NCBI GenBank assembly: GCA_014084085.1
Contig: NPFB01000074.1
Coordinates: forward strand, 127,730-138,775
DNA from: Hondaea fermentalgiana
Lineage: Eukaryota; Sar; Bigyra; Thraustochytrida; Thraustochytriidae
Direction of reading: 5' to 3'
DNA length: 11,046 nucleotides
Shown here: piece by piece, positions 7,001-11,046 of the stretch
Numbering within the stretch: position 1 is the stretch's first letter
Layout of the letters: each line of letters starts with the position of its first letter
Program-made: the position numbers and the translations under genes
Notes under the pieces: model-generated
What the model was told of the DNA's origin: nothing
The model's database searches: none
The model's input: only the letters and a program-made list of their open reading frames with translations

Positions 7001-7908
7001 AGTTCGACATAGAGATCGTTCTCGTCCCCGTCTGTGCCTGCGGCGTCGGCCTCATCCGCTTCGGAGGATAGTTCGCGCGCGGCCCGTTCCTGCTCTTCGA
7101 GAATTTGCACGTAATTGTATGGGATCATGCCCGTTTCGCCGTCGAGTTCCGCAAACCACCATTGCAGATCAGGAGATGGTCGAACATACAGCTCTTGGCC
7201 TTCGTCAAAGGAGAGCTGGCGCGGGTTCTCGCTCTTGAAGGGAAAGAGAGCCACAGCGAGATGAAGCTCGTCCTCCTCATCCTCATCCTCACCCTCGTCC
7301 TCGTCATGATCATCATCTTCATGATCATCATCAAGATCATGCTCATCATTTCCTTCTTCTTCTTCTTCGCTTAGGCTTCCGTCATCGTCGTCGGCGCCCT
7401 CGACTCCTCCCGTAAAAACGGCATCCTCAGCACCGTCTTCCTCGGCTTGATTAGCTCTCATTTGGTCGTTCTGCCCGTCTCCGATGTCATTACTCTGACT
7501 ACGTGCCGAAAGAGCGCGGGGCCAGCGCCTGGAGAAGGAGCGTGAGCTGCTCTGGCGACGACCTAGCATCATGCCTTTCCCGAGTACATTTTCACGTTGT
7601 CCATGCGAGCCATCGTCATAGGCGCCCCCGTCCTCTGACCCGACGTCCAGCACGCTCGAGCTACGTGTAGATTTAAGACTGGCCAAATCGCGCGGTGTCC
7701 ATTCGAGAGGTTTGAGCTTGAGGTAGTCTTTGGGCAAAAATCCTGACACGCCTCCAAGGTTGGCGGGCCACCAGTCTTTGTTGTCTCGCGGGCTCACGAG
7801 GACGACATCGCCGGCCTTTATGGAGAGAATGTTGCGCTCTTCATTACCCGCAAAGTCATAAAGCGCTACGGCCCAGCGATCATCGGCCGGCAGGGGAACT
7901 GCATCCAT
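1027..7908 (-). CDS. Class I-type phosphoinositide 3-kinase fused to three SH3 and three cNMP-binding folds (2293 aa)
   Basis: Predicted to phosphorylate the 3-position of phosphoinositides at membranes, probably PtdIns(4,5)P2. Order (residues from the ATG): SH3 11-66; acidic tract 154-215; SH3 215-271; SH3 378-436; cNMP-binding-type folds 513-639, 650-769 and 770-934; Ras-binding domain 1069-1166; Ser/Ala/Pro linker 1167-1379; C2 1397-1634; helical 1759-1954; kinase 1989 to the C-terminus. Kinase hallmarks: ATP-site Lys2038, GDDLRQD 2040-2046, DRHSDN 2150-2155, DFG 2168-2170, class I activation loop ending KRER 2183-2186. Start: the frame can be read back to a TTG at 7956 and a stop at 7969-7971, but the first ATG is 7906-7908 in good Kozak context (GCG ATG G). 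Stop is TAA 1027-1029. At 2293 residues it is about twice the usual p110. No p85-binding domain was recognised. No intron is visible. Family call very firm; cyclic-nucleotide gating is inference. Confidence 0.95.
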   Translation of the reverse strand: MDAVPLPADDRWAVALYDFAGNEERNILSIKAGDVVLVSPRDNKDWWPANLGGVSGFLPKDYLKLKPLEWTPRDLASLKSTRSSSVLDVGSEDGGAYDDGSHGQRENVLGKGMMLGRRQSSSRSFSRRWPRALSARSQSNDIGDGQNDQMRANQAEEDGAEDAVFTGGVEGADDDDGSLSEEEEEGNDEHDLDDDHEDDDHDEDEGEDEDEEDELHLAVALFPFKSENPRQLSFDEGQELYVRPSPDLQWWFAELDGETGMIPYNYVQILEEQERAARELSSEADEADAAGTDGDENDLYVELDAVEGQSQAAIRRIPSETSGSRAAAFASEDEGHGDAEDEELAALHDSSEDVATEESGSIRRLPSRQSRRSSVQMDGSIAVCQYDFVGREPGELSFTKGDFLWVDAVEGIEWWTARNDYDGQAGIVPRNYLKLIKVEEVASISQKMTALSSDGEDMGENTDAGNDGRNNYDAQSPGVRRGAKEPVSGKSSSPEGPPARPETGSPLEMARNLHLENLMFFITLRHGRADEDLAVLDVTQDSCPFELKVLRDGEVAQSERVQQEPTLTIVLKGHMDMSHREARLRSVRAGQWFGESIALDQGVTTPATYRTHGPCTVLRLTKANYANFQARAPGFAAELAHMARFRSNEVLGTLDIFSGLSQSSLRLLGPLFYFRKFQARDTIYQEGDASRHLYVIVHGRVQMSRDGHTVGEGQYFGEAAFLRGHPRAETATALEELVVIVLDSKDLASFIECVEEAAPIFSDFVWRKSAQALHKIPFFESVPRDKLEQIAHLCKYRTFATDEVIVRAGDPGTDFYVIESGRVRVEVPSDPAQMMAAAAATAMRGGNKSAYSRREELEARRRAFANSKGSPDDEHPMKYVYLGENEYFGEIAVLASEPRSATVRVMEGPCRCLILDGAAFRAFLTDCPQIKRDVVEKVTRRLRKASPEIRDSMKRSSRNLGSLTHMGASRDVRRSASRSSSVSSTFSSARSSVSSFRNEATEIEWITAPVESLASIPRGEDVMADQESIDAATVLFRVGETMGDCHLIYECWPIYVHPCSRPDLWGASTDVFVKLVGVDNQMRETTVKSHTDDTVADVVDKAFQMADKMGRNIDPSGGPNFFGLKVKSLNDFLVYREIPLRQYKYIAAKCQPGRRNHITLALVDLRRPPSSNGSGVHALSFLKQRSTPGRQNTSALEPAHGVPVHRRWASASAASSSLLPASSMSTSSSTTSNSAAAALAATASGPGPLKPPVSIGDATKRRTLSHLPLGRPQLTKQNSRGSSRTLSADSGSSVSSQEMAPPAISVADVADNRGDVIPEDASLQVPPPPPLSSHADAPTNGEGNENEISVTMATPGKPSIAPEEFSKLMLSMTQESLAIKPTWDEVQRGQQSPCEGPWPLRVRIVGLEGLLSPPSAFAEMDHVLGLRVQLVYASRVLETREISHFFRFKAKAASVRLDQWVSFNTTMDHLPLTTRLCFTLYNAAAMSKVAVSSSGAGAGAGGLGTGASGANGSTPGPVSPLYSGPGSSMDLSMYAWSSNVSSQDLGPALAMAQIAPSQMPLDADHAVVAGASLQLFDQRHIFRAGSQSALLWPGKAEKHLACMNRFPEFQDQARLQLELDEFRKPLYFALPPPIRVSISGLRTPDPKGMRGRNFGESSDQTERNASNADASGSKQRKSRRGVGVSPKRTKKPSILTRFKLASGNSTSVAAGSTTSSEEGNGKDQLTSDRANPAGQGGIRGRRMRRHGTKPLSRAEDLGIPNDVSQDTRRALLLDPVAFYKLSAEKLKPLWADRDKLVGLAYALPRVLFAADWCDPLQREMALEIAGQWQVPEPMEALELLDSCHGDLRVREYAVRCLEPLTDEDLGELLIQLTQAIKYEPYHESFLVRFLLRRAWQSPREIGTKLFWSLRSEMHNPRVRPRFGLILRVYLECASPAHRQDLSQEVDVQNLLKEVADAVQRQKGSSRADRHAFAQTELSKVSDQLPGSFQLCLDPRLVVRKLQVKECKVMNSKKKPLWLKFSSVDPAEGGGEPTLIMFKAGDDLRQDQMTLQMLRLMDKMWLGDGLDLCMTPYRCISTGNELGMIEVVTNSETTANIQKRHGKLGALSSRTLYEWLQDCNRGGSNFNDVRDRFVRSCAGYVVATYVLGIGDRHSDNIMLNRDGRLFHIDFGHFLGHFKSKYGVKRERTAFVFTKEMAAVMGGKNDKTFSEFVKLCCRAYNILRRHGNTLVNLFRLMVPAGMPELTSDDSILYLCQKLCLEMTEQEASESFKREIQSALGDTYRRFDNLIHNIKT
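1030..3720 (-). other. PI3K core: C2, helical and lipid kinase domains
   Basis: C2 (residues 1397-1634) has the PI3K pattern WVSFN...LPLTTRLCFTL, then LQLFD and LLWPG, and carries a Gly/Ser/Ala-rich insert of about 75 residues (1491-1564). A basic low-complexity insert (about 1644-1758) precedes the helical domain (1759-1954), which has the class I motifs VREYAVRCLEPL, IQLTQAIKYE, LVRFLLRRA and LRSEMHNPRV. The kinase domain has KKKPLWL (P-loop), IMFKAGDDLRQD (Lys2038), GIGDRHSDNIM and HIDFGHFLGH. Its activation loop contains Lys2177, Lys2179 and KRER (2183-2186), the basic boxes that let class I enzymes use PtdIns(4,5)P2. Class II and III activation loops differ. All key catalytic residues are present, so the enzyme should be active. 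Confidence 0.95.
3405..3429. repeat. In-frame GCCAGC hexanucleotide tandem repeat
   Basis: About four copies of GCCAGC (plus-strand sense) encode an alternating Gly-Ala run inside the loop insert of the PI3K C2 domain. The period is a multiple of three, so length change would be tolerated in frame. Confidence 0.75.
4411..4704 (-). other. Class I PI3K Ras-binding domain
   Basis: Residues 1069-1166 begin TDVFVKLVGVD, a ubiquitin-like beta strand, and end with IPLRQYKYI followed by a short basic turn and ITLALV. The last part matches the highly conserved 'PLSQYKYI' end of animal p110 Ras-binding domains. The domain suggests control by a Ras-family GTPase in addition to the SH3 and cNMP modules. 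It is separated from the C2 domain by about 210 residues of low-complexity Ser/Ala/Pro sequence (3772-4410), which includes VPPPPPLSS at residues 1325-1333. Confidence 0.82.
5107..6372 (-). other. Three tandem cyclic-nucleotide-binding-type folds in the PI3-kinase
   Basis: Each fold ends in a recognisable phosphate-binding cassette. Fold 1 (residues 513-639) has FGESIAL, but the position of the invariant Arg reads TPAT, so it is probably degenerate. Fold 2 (650-769) has FGEAAFL followed by PRAET, with Glu718 and Arg727 in the ribose- and phosphate-contact positions. Fold 3 (770-934) has FGEIAVL then PRSATV, with Glu890 and Arg899, and matches the PKA/PKG-type cassette closely; a roughly 46-residue insert (832-877) precedes it. 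Folds 2 and 3 also show the upstream G-D and Y-V-I-x-x-G-R-V pattern of the beta roll. Ligand identity (cAMP, cGMP or other) is not decided by sequence. Confidence 0.9.
6601..7878 (-). other. N-terminal module of the PI3-kinase: three SH3 domains with acidic and Ser/Arg linkers
   Basis: Three SH3 domains occupy 7711-7878, 7096-7266 and 6601-6777. Each has the ALYDY-type strand (ALYDF, ALFPF, CQYDF), a WW pair in the ligand groove (DWWPA, QWWFA, EWWTA) and the terminal G-x-x-P-x-x-Y signature (GFLPKDYL, GMIPYNYV, GIVPRNYL). The aromatic and Pro residues that grip PxxP ligands are kept, so all three look able to bind. Between the first two lies a Ser/Arg stretch (RRQSSS, residues 117-122) followed by a long Asp/Glu tract. 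Just before the third is RRSSV (residues 371-375), a strong basophilic kinase consensus. Confidence 0.92.
7267..7370. repeat. Imperfect trinucleotide tract encoding the acidic linker between SH3-1 and SH3-2
   Basis: A run of CTC/ATC/TTC-type triplets on the plus strand codes on the minus strand for almost uninterrupted Asp and Glu (residues about 180-214), directly abutting the second SH3 domain. The acidity is what is conserved, since the codons are mixed. The apparent hydrophobic frame on the opposite strand is a by-product. Confidence 0.75.
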
Positions 7909-8149
7909 CGCATGCGCCTCGCCACGGTCAAACTCGCGCCAATCTCCCTTTTGCAAATGATCTTCTTTTCACAAAATCTCCGCCGCCGGATTTTCACTGG
8001 TCCAAAATTACGCGTCCTCCTTTGCGCCGTCACGTAAAGGCTGCCTTCAAGAGGTTCTTGTGTCCGTGAAGACCCTTGCTCGTCTTGCGCCGGAGCGGGC
8101 GCGCACACAAAAGTTAAGGCCAGGCCAGGCGAGGTAAGCGAGCCCTTTG

Positions 8150-8540
8150 CTCACGCGCTTCCTGCCGGTCTTCCGTCGGCCCGCGCAGCAAGGCGGGACG
8201 CAGGCTGGCCGACGGCGGCGCGCTCGCTCGTCCAACCCGCGGCCCCGCGCCGCTTGCCGCAGCCTACAGGTACGCGCAGCAAGATAGCTCAGCAGGCTGC
8301 CGGGATGCGCTTGGCTCGCCTTGCTCTTTGGCTTTTTGCGTCGGGTTTTCTCGCGCGCGATCGCCCGCCCGCCCGCGCCCGCGGTCCGCGGAGGCGCGCG
8401 GAGCCTCGAGGGCTCGCCCGCTTGCTTTCTTTCTCCGCCGCGCCGCGCTGCGCTGCGCTGCGACGCGCGCCGCGTCCGCTCGGGCTCGCGTGGCGTTGGG
8501 ATTCTGTCTGCGGCGCGGCGGTTCGAGACGAGAGAAAAGC
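8150..8540. other. GC-rich, CpG-dense low-complexity core of the divergent region
   Basis: The segment is dominated by CG, GCCC and GCGCT words: a GCCC-type run at about 8362-8380, CCGCGG twice at 8379-8391, and three CGCTG units at 8446-8460. It resembles a nucleosome-poor divergent promoter core. No specific factor site can be named. Confidence 0.5.
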
Positions 8541-8541
8541 A

Positions 8542-8569
8542 AGCAGGTTTTTGAATAGCAGGTTTTGAA
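8542..8569. repeat. Tandem direct repeat AGCAGGTTTT(T)GAA
   Basis: AGCAGGTTTTTGAA (8542-8555) is followed after one base by AGCAGGTTTTGAA (8557-8569). The copies differ by a single T. This looks like a small recent duplication at the edge of the GC-rich core. No function is apparent. Confidence 0.7.
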
Positions 8570-8674
8570 CAGAGCGACGGAACAGAGACGCAGTTTCTCA
8601 ACTATCAGGCCCGCCTCGGGACCCTTGCGAGGGCCGCCGCCAGCAGCCCAGGCCGAGCTGCTCAGGACCTGCCC

Positions 8675-8716
8675 GCGTGCTTGCCTGCCTGCCTGTGTGC
8701 TCGCGCGCAAGCACGC
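8675..8716. repeat. Inverted repeat with 10-bp perfect arms
   Basis: GCGTGCTTGC (8675-8684) and GCAAGCACGC (8707-8716) are exact reverse complements around a 22-base spacer that contains CCTG repeats. It lies about 360-400 bases before the ankyrin-PDZ start codon. It could be a regulator-binding or DNA-structure element; nothing links it to a known mobile element. Confidence 0.5.
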
Positions 8717-8914
8717 ACGTGGATAAGCATCAGCCGAACTGCGACGGGGCAAGAATCGAGGTGGGATCGTCGTCGTCGTTGTCGTTTTCCTTCTTGCCGT
8801 CGCCGTCTCGTTCGTTCGTGCGGGAACTTGCTCGCAAAAGCTGGCTGGCTTGCTTGATTTGGTGGGAAGCGTTGATCGTGTTGCTTGGTTGTGTTGCTGC
8901 TGCTCGCTCACTTG

Positions 8915-8975
8915 AGCTTAAGCTTTCTCGTACGAGCTGGTATAAATACATAGGTTGGAAAATCTCTTCGCGAAG
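8915..8975. promoter_or_regulatory. Cluster of three perfect 10-bp palindromes around the TATA box
   Basis: AGCTTAAGCT (8915-8924), CTCGTACGAG (8927-8936) and CTTCGCGAAG (8966-8975) are each self-complementary. Two sit immediately before the TATA box and one covers the expected start-site region. They are different sequences, so they are not copies of one operator. They may bind dimeric factors; which ones cannot be said. Confidence 0.5.
8941..8948 (+). promoter_or_regulatory. TATA box of the ankyrin-PDZ gene
   Basis: TATAAATA is a consensus-quality TATA box on the plus strand, 136 bases before the ATG at 9077. Transcription would be expected to begin near 8966-8975. I saw no ATG between the box and 9077, which agrees with a short leader and first-AUG initiation. 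Confidence 0.65.
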
Positions 8976-9076
8976 TTCGGGCGCGCACAGAGCCGACATC
9001 TGGGGAAAGAACAACGCAAGGTGCTCACGTACTGGGAGGTGATCCTGGCCTTCTTACGCTCAAAAGCATAGCTGAG

Positions 9077-10630
9077 ATGGATCTCTTCGATGCCGTCTTT
9101 TATGAGGATGTGGATGCCGTGTACAAGAACATTTTTGAGGACGTGGACGTTAACGCGCCAAATGCAGCCGGAAACCGCCCGCTTCACGCGGCAGCACATG
9201 CGGGTAATGTCAAAATTGCGGAAATTCTTCTTCGGGCTGGCGCCAAACCGTCAGGGCTAGGCCGCGCAGGCAACACACCTCTGCACTACGCCGCAAAACA
9301 GAAACATCTCGCCATGGTCGAACTGCTACTGCGCATGGGCGCTGACCCCACCGTGCGAAACGACAAACGATTTTCTCCTCGCGATTTGTGTCTGGCCTTG
9401 CGTCGCGACGAAACCGGGGGGTCAAGTTTTTTTGTTGTAGAAGCAGAGCTGTCCGTGGAGGACTCACTCGACCCTGAAACGAAACAAATCGTCGATGCCC
9501 TGGACAAGGCCATCATGGATAGCAGCGAGGTGCTCGGGGCACCACGGATCGTATTTGCAGATTTTGATCGAGATACTGCGTCTCCAATGCCAGGCGGCCG
9601 TGTCAACGAGGACGGAAGCGCTCCTATTTCACGAGACGGAAGTCGATCGCCGTCGCCAGCGCTGCCATTAAGCGCGCTGGACGCCTCGCAGCGCTCGCAA
9701 GAGGGACGAGCAATCCTTGATGCAGTCAAACCGCTCATTGCAGACGCTCGCAATAAGATGAAGGCGGCGCGCCCGAAGCTGGGAAGCAGTGGGCGCAGCC
9801 TTTTTCCAAGCGAAGAGAGAGCGCGGCCCTCTGTTTCGCGAACGGGGTCCAACCTATTGACAAGACTAAATTCACTCGACTCGAACGTGAGCTCCGTTCA
9901 CGGCGACGCCGCCGCTAGTAATGTCGATGGAGAGAGCGCCATGGGGCCGGTCAATGGGACAGGGGGCGCAGGCGTGAACGCAGGAGAGGAATTACATTCG
10001 GGGCGAAGCCGCAAGTCCTCGCTTAGTAGCGCAGGAGGTATGCTATCACCCACCGACACAGCGGGCCGGCCCGGGTACTGGCTCGAAGTGGACGGACGTC
10101 AGATCTTTATAAAGCTCACCGAAAGCGATAGCGAAGACGAAGATGACAATGAAAACGACAACGACGACGACAACGACAACAATGACAACGATGGTGACGG
10201 CGAATCCGCGCAAAGTTATCAAGCGCAGACGAGCGCTGCGACCATGCATGTGTCCAGCGAGGTCACATATGAGGAGCACAGCGACCGCGGCGACCAGAAC
10301 CTTGGCAAGGACGGCAACAGCGACGGCCAGAATCAACAAGTCCGCCAGCCCTCGTCACGTCCAGGCGGCGCCTGGACGTTCTCCGTGCACCTCACCCCCG
10401 GCGAGGTGGGCCTCGGTATGCAACTCATGGAGAGCGGTCGCTTTACGCGCGTCTCGGCGCTGCACCCTGCAGGACCAGCACTCGCCGCGGGCGTGCAGTG
10501 CGAGGACCTGCTCACGCGCGTCAACGACTGCAGCACGGACGGGCTTACCGTGTCGGCCGTCAAGAGCTTACTCTCGCAAGAGGTCGCCATTCACCAAGAC
10601 ATTGAGCTCGCCTTCCAGCGTCCCGCTTGA
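9077..10630 (+). CDS. Ankyrin-repeat and PDZ-domain scaffold-type protein (517 aa)
   Basis: Probably a cytoplasmic adaptor with no enzymatic domain. The N-terminus carries a capping helix pair (1-30), two canonical ankyrin repeats (about 31-63, GNRPLHAAAHAGNVKIAEILL; 64-96, GNTPLHYAAKQKHLAMVELLL) and a partial third (97-110, FSPRDLCLAL). A long Ser/Gly/Asp-rich, probably disordered middle includes RKSSL at 312-316, a basophilic kinase consensus, and an Asp/Asn/Glu tract at 351-376. A C-terminal PDZ domain (about 433-514) has the carboxylate-binding loop VGLGM, then VSALHPAGPALAAGVQCEDLL and a final LAFQR strand. The ATG has a good context (GAGATGG) and is preceded by a TATA box at 8941. No signal peptide or membrane segment. 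It is divergently paired with the PI3-kinase gene; partners are unknown. The domain calls are firm; a role in the same pathway is a guess. Confidence 0.92.
   Translation: MDLFDAVFYEDVDAVYKNIFEDVDVNAPNAAGNRPLHAAAHAGNVKIAEILLRAGAKPSGLGRAGNTPLHYAAKQKHLAMVELLLRMGADPTVRNDKRFSPRDLCLALRRDETGGSSFFVVEAELSVEDSLDPETKQIVDALDKAIMDSSEVLGAPRIVFADFDRDTASPMPGGRVNEDGSAPISRDGSRSPSPALPLSALDASQRSQEGRAILDAVKPLIADARNKMKAARPKLGSSGRSLFPSEERARPSVSRTGSNLLTRLNSLDSNVSSVHGDAAASNVDGESAMGPVNGTGGAGVNAGEELHSGRSRKSSLSSAGGMLSPTDTAGRPGYWLEVDGRQIFIKLTESDSEDEDDNENDNDDDNDNNDNDGDGESAQSYQAQTSAATMHVSSEVTYEEHSDRGDQNLGKDGNSDGQNQQVRQPSSRPGGAWTFSVHLTPGEVGLGMQLMESGRFTRVSALHPAGPALAAGVQCEDLLTRVNDCSTDGLTVSAVKSLLSQEVAIHQDIELAFQRPA
10132..10200. 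repeat. GAC/AAC triplet tract encoding an Asp/Asn/Glu stretch
   Basis: An imperfect GAC-AAC-GAT tract codes for residues about 352-374 of the ankyrin-PDZ protein, nearly all Asp, Asn and Glu. It resembles in kind the acidic tract in the divergent PI3-kinase gene, though codon use differs. Long frames in the other registers here (Thr-rich forward, Val-rich reverse) are by-products. Confidence 0.75.
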
Positions 10631-10650
10631 CCTCGGATCGAGTCGTTCGC

Positions 10651-10670
10651 AAAGCAAAGCAAAGCAAAGC
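10651..10670. repeat. (AAAGC)4 pentanucleotide repeat
   Basis: Four exact AAAGC copies begin 21 bases after the ankyrin-PDZ stop codon, so they are probably in its 3' UTR. Confidence 0.8.
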
Positions 10671-10786
10671 GAGCGGCAGCGGCGAGCGCGCCTGCGACAA
10701 TCTGCGAACCGCCGCGAGGCGCGCGGGCGTCGCACACCCTTGGAGAACTGTGGCCCTGGTCGAAAAGTTGGCGTGCGCTCGCTCTG

Positions 10787-10822
10787 GTTGGCTGGATGGC
10801 TGGATGGCTGGCTGGCTGGCAG
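10787..10822. repeat. GGCT/GGAT tetranucleotide repeat
   Basis: About eight tetranucleotide units of GGCT with interspersed GGAT. A related CCTG run occurs upstream of the gene at 8684-8695. This is a simple-sequence repeat, with no function apparent. Confidence 0.75.
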
Positions 10823-10915
10823 CCGCTCGGCTGAAAAAAAGGCTCGGTGCGGCCGTCGCGCCAATTGCACGCCACGTTTTCCTCCCTCGCAAGACTCTTG
10901 GAAGTCCCGTGAAGC

Positions 10916-10935
10916 GAGGTGAGGTGAGGTGAAGT
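10916..10935. repeat. (GAGGT)3-GAAGT pentanucleotide repeat
   Basis: Three exact GAGGT units and one variant unit, about 290 bases past the ankyrin-PDZ stop codon. Confidence 0.75.
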
Positions 10936-11046
10936 GATGGCATCGTGCACGCGGCATCACGCCAACCGACCGATCAAGGGAGACTGCGCGCCTGCGCTAG
11001 CTGCAGAGCCGCAGTCGCCGGCCCTGGGCCGCTCGGACCCCCCCCC

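Larger units (their letters stand above)
7909..9076. promoter_or_regulatory. Divergent intergenic region between the PI3-kinase and ankyrin-PDZ genes
   Basis: These 1168 bases separate two start codons that face apart and hold both promoters and 5' UTRs. No credible gene was found: the frames present are Arg/Pro/Ala-rich, begin at TTG or GTG, and match no family. Left to right: the presumed PI3-kinase leader (7909-8130, less GC-rich, no TATA-like sequence seen on the minus strand); a GC-rich CpG-dense core (about 8150-8540); a short tandem duplication (8542-8569); an inverted repeat (8675-8716); a TCG-rich tract (about 8767-8820); and the ankyrin-PDZ core promoter (about 8915-8980). Confidence 0.7.
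10631..11046. other. 3' flank of the ankyrin-PDZ gene, with short tandem repeats and no gene
   Basis: No credible coding region and no AATAAA was seen. The stretch holds four AAAGC units (10651-10670), a GGCT/GGAT tetranucleotide run (10787-10822), an A7 run (10833-10839) and three GAGGT units plus GAAGT (10916-10935). The window ends in nine C residues (11038-11046), which may mark a hard-to-sequence spot or contig end. The 3' UTR and cleavage site of the upstream gene must lie here but cannot be placed. Confidence 0.6.

Noticed and set aside
7105..7374. Apparent small hydrophobic membrane protein on the plus strand (Leu/Ile/Met/Phe-rich end)
   Set aside because: It is the complement of the Asp/Glu-coding tract of the PI3-kinase, which gives hydrophobic codons automatically.
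7909..7956. PI3-kinase start at TTG 7956, adding 16 residues
   Set aside because: TTG is a poor eukaryotic start; an ATG in strong context follows at 7908, just ahead of the first SH3 domain.
8047..8601. Arg/Pro/Ala-rich frames on both strands in the GC-rich intergenic core (minus 8047-8601, plus 8254-8568)
   Set aside because: They start at TTG, are low complexity and overlap each other. Long open frames are expected in very GC-rich DNA.
8677..9042. 121-residue plus-strand frame upstream of the ankyrin-PDZ gene
   Set aside because: Begins at GTG, has no recognisable domain and runs through the TATA box.
9021..9070. Possible 50-base 5' UTR intron (GT at 9021, CTTAC branch-like word, AG at 9069-9070)
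   Set aside because: GT...AG pairs this short are common by chance and no other introns are visible; cDNA would be needed.
10046..10339. Val/Ile-rich minus-strand frame resembling a membrane segment
   Set aside because: It is the complement of the GAC/AAC acidic tract of the ankyrin-PDZ gene.
10143..10922. 259-residue Thr-rich then Arg-rich plus-strand frame overlapping the 3' end of the ankyrin-PDZ gene
   Set aside because: Starts inside the triplet repeat in another register and runs through tandem repeats. The PDZ domain in the main frame is clear, so it is not a frameshifted continuation.
1..11046. tRNA, rRNA, CRISPR array, transposase or integrase genes
   Set aside because: None was recognised by eye on either strand; no mobile-element protein or regularly spaced repeat array is present.

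Overview
The window is nuclear DNA from a GC-rich, intron-poor eukaryote. All three genes are uninterrupted reading frames with good Kozak contexts (G at -3 and G at +4 for the two complete genes), and there is an AATAAA signal and a TATAAATA box. The large gene encodes a class I-type phosphoinositide 3-kinase. Fungi and land plants are known to have only the class III (Vps34) type, so they are unlikely hosts. High GC argues against Dictyostelium-like amoebae. An intron-poor stramenopile such as a thraustochytrid fits best, but this is inference from gene content and style, not a taxonomic match.

Layout. 1-786 (+): the 3' part of an acyl-CoA dehydrogenase gene, open at the left edge, ending in a peroxisomal-type AKL tripeptide. 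787-1026: short convergent intergenic region with a poly(A) signal and a perfect small hairpin. 1027-7908 (-): one 2293-residue frame for a multidomain PI3-kinase, in order SH3, acidic tract, SH3, SH3, three cyclic-nucleotide-binding-type folds, Ras-binding domain, C2, helical domain, lipid kinase. 7909-9076: about 1.2 kb between divergent genes, with a very GC-rich low-complexity core and, on the right, a TATA box inside a cluster of three perfect 10-bp palindromes. 9077-10630 (+): a 517-residue ankyrin-repeat and PDZ protein. 10631-11046: 3' flank with short tandem repeats, ending in a C homopolymer.

The main discovery candidate is the PI3-kinase. In animals, class I p110 subunits take their input from a separate p85 (SH3/SH2) or p101-type subunit and from Ras. 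Here the p110-like core keeps the Ras-binding, C2, helical and kinase domains and a class I activation loop. The p85-binding N-terminus appears to be replaced by three SH3 domains and three tandem cNMP-binding folds, at least two with an intact phosphate-binding cassette. This predicts a single-chain PI3-kinase gated by cyclic nucleotide and by SH3 partners. The divergent neighbour is itself a scaffold-type protein and shares the intergenic region, so co-expression is plausible but unproven. The acyl-CoA dehydrogenase is a convergent neighbour with no evident functional link.
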